Shown here piece after piece: positions 28,101 to 30,000 of a stretch of 30,000 nucleotides of DNA. The stretch's first letter is position 1. Each line of letters begins with the position of its first letter. Made by a program: the position numbers and the translations under genes. This DNA comes from Symbiodinium natans (Eukaryota > Sar > Dinophyceae > Suessiales > Symbiodiniaceae), in assembly GCA_905221605.1 (NCBI GenBank), contig CAJNDS010001336.1:197473-227472 (forward strand), read 5' to 3'. A model generated the notes under the pieces. It had not been told where the DNA came from. It saw nothing but the letters and a program-made list of their open reading frames with translations, and made no database searches.

Positions 28101-29754
28101 GAGGGCCCGTCGCGCCACACATTTTGCCAGCAAGTCCTAAACTTCCAAAACCCTAAACACTGAAGCCTAAACCCTAAAGCCCAAGACCCTAAAACTTAAG
28201 ACCCCAAACCGTAAACCCTGAACCCTAAACCCTAAGACCCTCAACCCTGAGACCCTAAACCTTAAGACCCCAAACCCCGAACCCTGAACCCTAACCCCCA
28301 AACCTAAACCCCCAAACCCCAAACCCTGAACCCCCCCTACAACTTGGGGTGCTTCTTGCAAGCCTCCAGAGGCCGCTGCCAGCCGGGGCCCTGCATGGGA
28401 CGGTCTCAGAGCTGCATAGGCTTCTAAGAGCTTTTTTAGGGCTTTTAGGCTTCTTAGGGCCTTTTTAAGGCTTTAGGGTTCTTAGGGACTTTTTAAGGCT
28501 TTTAGGGCTTTTAAGACCCTAAAATTTGGGGTTTCGGATTTTGGGATTGTAGGGTTTTTAGGGCCTCAGAGCTGCATAGGGTTTGATGAGGGCCTTTAGG
28601 GCTTTAGGGCTTTTAGAACCCTAACACCCTAAAATTTAGGGTTTAGGATTTTAGGGTTTTTAAGGGTTTAGCGATTTAGAGATTTAGGTTTTTTGGGTTT
28701 AGGCTTATTGGGTCTTAGGGCTTTAGGGCTTTTGTAGGGTTCTAGGGCTTGAGGGTTGTTGGGGTTTTTGAGGTTTCAGGGCTTTTAGGGCTTTAGGGTT
28801 CTGGGGCTGTAGGGTTTAGGGTTCTTAGGGTTCTTAGGGTTCTGAGGGTTCTTAGGGTTCTTAGAGTTCTTGGGGGTTCTTAGGGTTCTTAGGGTCTTAG
28901 GTCTTTAGGGGTTTGCGGCTATTAGGGTTTTAGAGCTTTAGGGCGTTTAGGGTTTAGGCAGTGCATGGTAGGGGTTTTAGGGTTTAGGGTTGAGGGTTTT
29001 TTTGGGCTTTAGGGTTTGAGGGTCTAGGGGAACACCCCCCACACACTGCATGGTAGGGGTTTAGGGTTTAGGGTTTTAGGGTTGAGGGTTTAGGTAGTAG
29101 GGTTTTACGGTTGTAGGGTTTTAGGGGTTTAGGGTTAGCATGAAGGGCGGATTCAGGCTTACCCAGGGGCATCAAGAGAGGTTGTATCCCTTGGCTGGGA
29201 GCCTCTGAGGCTTAGGGAGGCGTCTTCAGGTGCTCGTCTTAGGCTTCCCTTAGGGTTTGAAGCTTAGAGCTCAGGTTTTAAGAGGGCCTTAGGGCCGAGG
29301 AGCCCCTTCCTGCAGTGCTCATGGTGGGAGCGCCCCGCAAAGGGAGGTGGTCATGTCGTCGTGCCTCCCACGCAGAAGTACCAAGGGAATCCCCAGATGA
29401 CGGTCAAGCAGATGCCACAGGTCCTCCCGAGGAACCGAGTCGAACGCCTTGGCGAGGTCGACGAAGAGTGCGTCGCCACTCGAGGCCATCTGAGCAGCCA
29501 GGATCCCATGCGGTAGACCACCTCACTCTCGCCCCACAAACTCGTTCAGCCAGTAGAGAAAAGGTTTATCCCTGAGCCAATCCCCCCAAACTCGACACTC
29601 TCGCACAAAAAAGCCCAAGCCCTAACTTTTTTCTCTGTCCCCACAAAAAAAGACGTACACCTTCAGCCGTAAACATGCCTAGAGAAAAGTGGCAACACCA
29701 AATAACCTGGGGATTGTAGGAGGCTAGGCGCGACAGTGAGAAAACCCGCGAGGT
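25161..29754 (-). CDS. Putative multi-exon gene A (unknown family) with telomere-repeat introns
   Basis: Ten minus-strand exons join without a stop: 29707-29754, 29163-29204, 28341-28390, 28062-28136, 27223-27306, 26971-27021, 26125-26168, 25516-25903, 25379-25484 and 25206-25288 (or on to a TAG at 25161). Each has AG before it. Donors after the first nine: GTTATT, GTAAGC, GTAGGG, GTCCTC, GTGTGT, GTTTTA, GTACAG, GTCGTA, GTGTGT. Phases agree at every join (for example G|GG, GG|T, A|AG). The core is the 388-nt exon (EEDAYLALIIPGLLKDDLTG; LANTLTATLTFRDPLANRVF). The exon at 27223 reads MALRELCAARSSLGDATGRS and the one at 25379 MSQVDLSGDADEEPPLANSG. The 802-nt intron 26169-26970 is mostly a perfect (CCCTAAA)n array; 25289-25378 is a 90-nt intron with a long pyrimidine tract ending TTTGCAG. 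The 31-nt intron 25485-25515 is suspiciously short. The first two exons and exact borders are least sure. No domain recognised. The gene continues beyond the right edge or starts nearby. Confidence 0.55.
26701..26967. repeat. (CCCTAAA)n array, longest in window
   Basis: About 267 bp of mostly perfect CCCTAAA with a few variants (CCCTAGA, CCTTAAA, CCCAAAC). It fills most of the 802-nt intron between putative exons 26125-26168 and 26971-27021, and ends one base before the latter. Confidence 0.95.
27927..28055. repeat. (CCCTAAA)n array
   Basis: About 18 units, one CCCTAAG variant. It abuts the donor side of the putative exon 28062-28136. Confidence 0.95.
28391..29162. repeat. TTTAGGG-derived region with local duplications
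   Basis: No gene seen. Words such as TTCTTAGGG repeat at 28815-28895. CTCAGAGCTGCATAGG occurs near 28405 and again near 28563, and GCATGGTAGGGGTTT near 28960 and 29048, so parts of the region are recent tandem copies. It would be intron of gene A. Confidence 0.8.
29319..29560 (-). pseudogene. LINE-type reverse transcriptase fragment, third copy
   Basis: The minus-strand frame reads ALFVDLAKAFDSVPREDLWH, the motif A block of a non-LTR RT, then LVLLRGRHDDMTTS, which resembles the helix after motif A in LINE RTs. An in-frame TGA lies upstream (near 29540) and the frame stops at 29319-29321. About 80 codons survive; motif C is not present. It sits between two putative exons of the rightmost exon chain, in the same orientation. 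Confidence 0.8.
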
Positions 29755-30000
29755 CTGCGGAAGAAACGGCGGCTGTGCAGTCTCTTTGGGGGCAGCTAGG
29801 CTTTCAAGCGGGGCGGGGGGGGGGGGGGGGGGGACGGGTGAGTCTTTTGGGGTCTAGGATGTAGGGATGAAACCTGCTTACTCTCACCCCACCAAGGGAT
29901 CATGGGATCTTTCGGCACCCAAACTGCGCCCCCCCCCCCCCCTCCCCCCTCTCCCCTTGGCTTCCCCGCAATATGACGGCCCAAAGAGCCCTTATCCTAA
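29755..30000. other. Right edge, low complexity
   Basis: G run near 29815-29833 and C runs near 29930-29948 enclose a short unique segment. The minus strand supplies the pyrimidine-rich acceptor TTTCTTCCGCAG of the exon at 29754; no other gene seen. Confidence 0.6.

Noticed and set aside
1-30000. A true chromosome end
   Set aside because: Arrays are short, degenerate, face both ways and are interrupted by unique DNA and transposons. Nothing ends in a long terminal array at either edge.
1-30000. tRNA, rRNA, spliced-leader gene, CRISPR array or bacterial operon
   Set aside because: No tRNA arms with matching B box, no rRNA words, no dinoflagellate spliced-leader motif and no spaced repeats were found. 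The tRNA-like bases at 18668-18686 are only a primer-binding site.

Overview
What the window looks like. This is eukaryotic nuclear DNA. More than half of it is degenerate TTTAGGG/CCCTAAA (telomere-type) repeat, scattered in many short arrays that change orientation repeatedly. Between the arrays lie short unique islands of about 30-400 bp. One intact LTR retrotransposon and three LINE-type reverse-transcriptase (RT) remnants are also present. TTTAGGG repeats, copia-like Gag with CCCH and CCHC fingers, LINE fragments with GFRPGRS / DLAKAFDSV / DLFKAFNTLPR motifs, and apparent introns with GT, GC and GA donors are together most consistent with a dinoflagellate. That is inference: no spliced-leader sequence, rRNA or named housekeeping gene is present to prove it.

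Layout. 0-9.2 kb: telomere-like arrays with small minus-strand coding-like islands (about 0.4, 0.95-3.2, 4.1, 5.1-5.4, 6.3-7.9, 9.0-9.2 kb), a 59-nt C run near 5.0 kb and a LINE RT remnant at 8.3-8.8 kb. 9.8-12.8 kb: a second in-phase exon chain with a LINE remnant (11.4-11.7 kb) inside its longest intron. 13.2-19.0 kb: a complete minus-strand copia-like LTR element with identical 291-bp LTRs, a 5-bp target duplication (CTAAA, inside a telomere-like repeat), a tRNA-anticodon-arm primer site and a purine tract. It has Gag, zinc fingers and protease but no integrase or RT. 19.1-24.0 kb: a third exon chain. 25.2-29.8 kb: the best exon chain, with a 388-nt exon and introns holding the longest (CCCTAAA)n arrays. 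A LINE remnant lies at 29.3-29.6 kb.

Main interpretation. Read on the minus strand, most unique islands have an AG on the 5' side, an open coding-like frame (often charged and helical), and a GT, GC or GA on the 3' side. Successive islands can be joined so that codon phase is kept over chains of 8-11 exons. The simplest reading is one or several minus-strand genes cut into many tiny exons, with introns built largely of telomere-type repeats that often supply the splice-site sequence themselves (GTAGGGTTTAGGG donors, TTTAG|G acceptors). All retroelement remnants lie in the same orientation. Exon calls were made by eye with free choice of frame and splice site, so individual borders are tentative; the overall pattern is the result worth testing. 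I could not assign a protein family to any of the chained genes.
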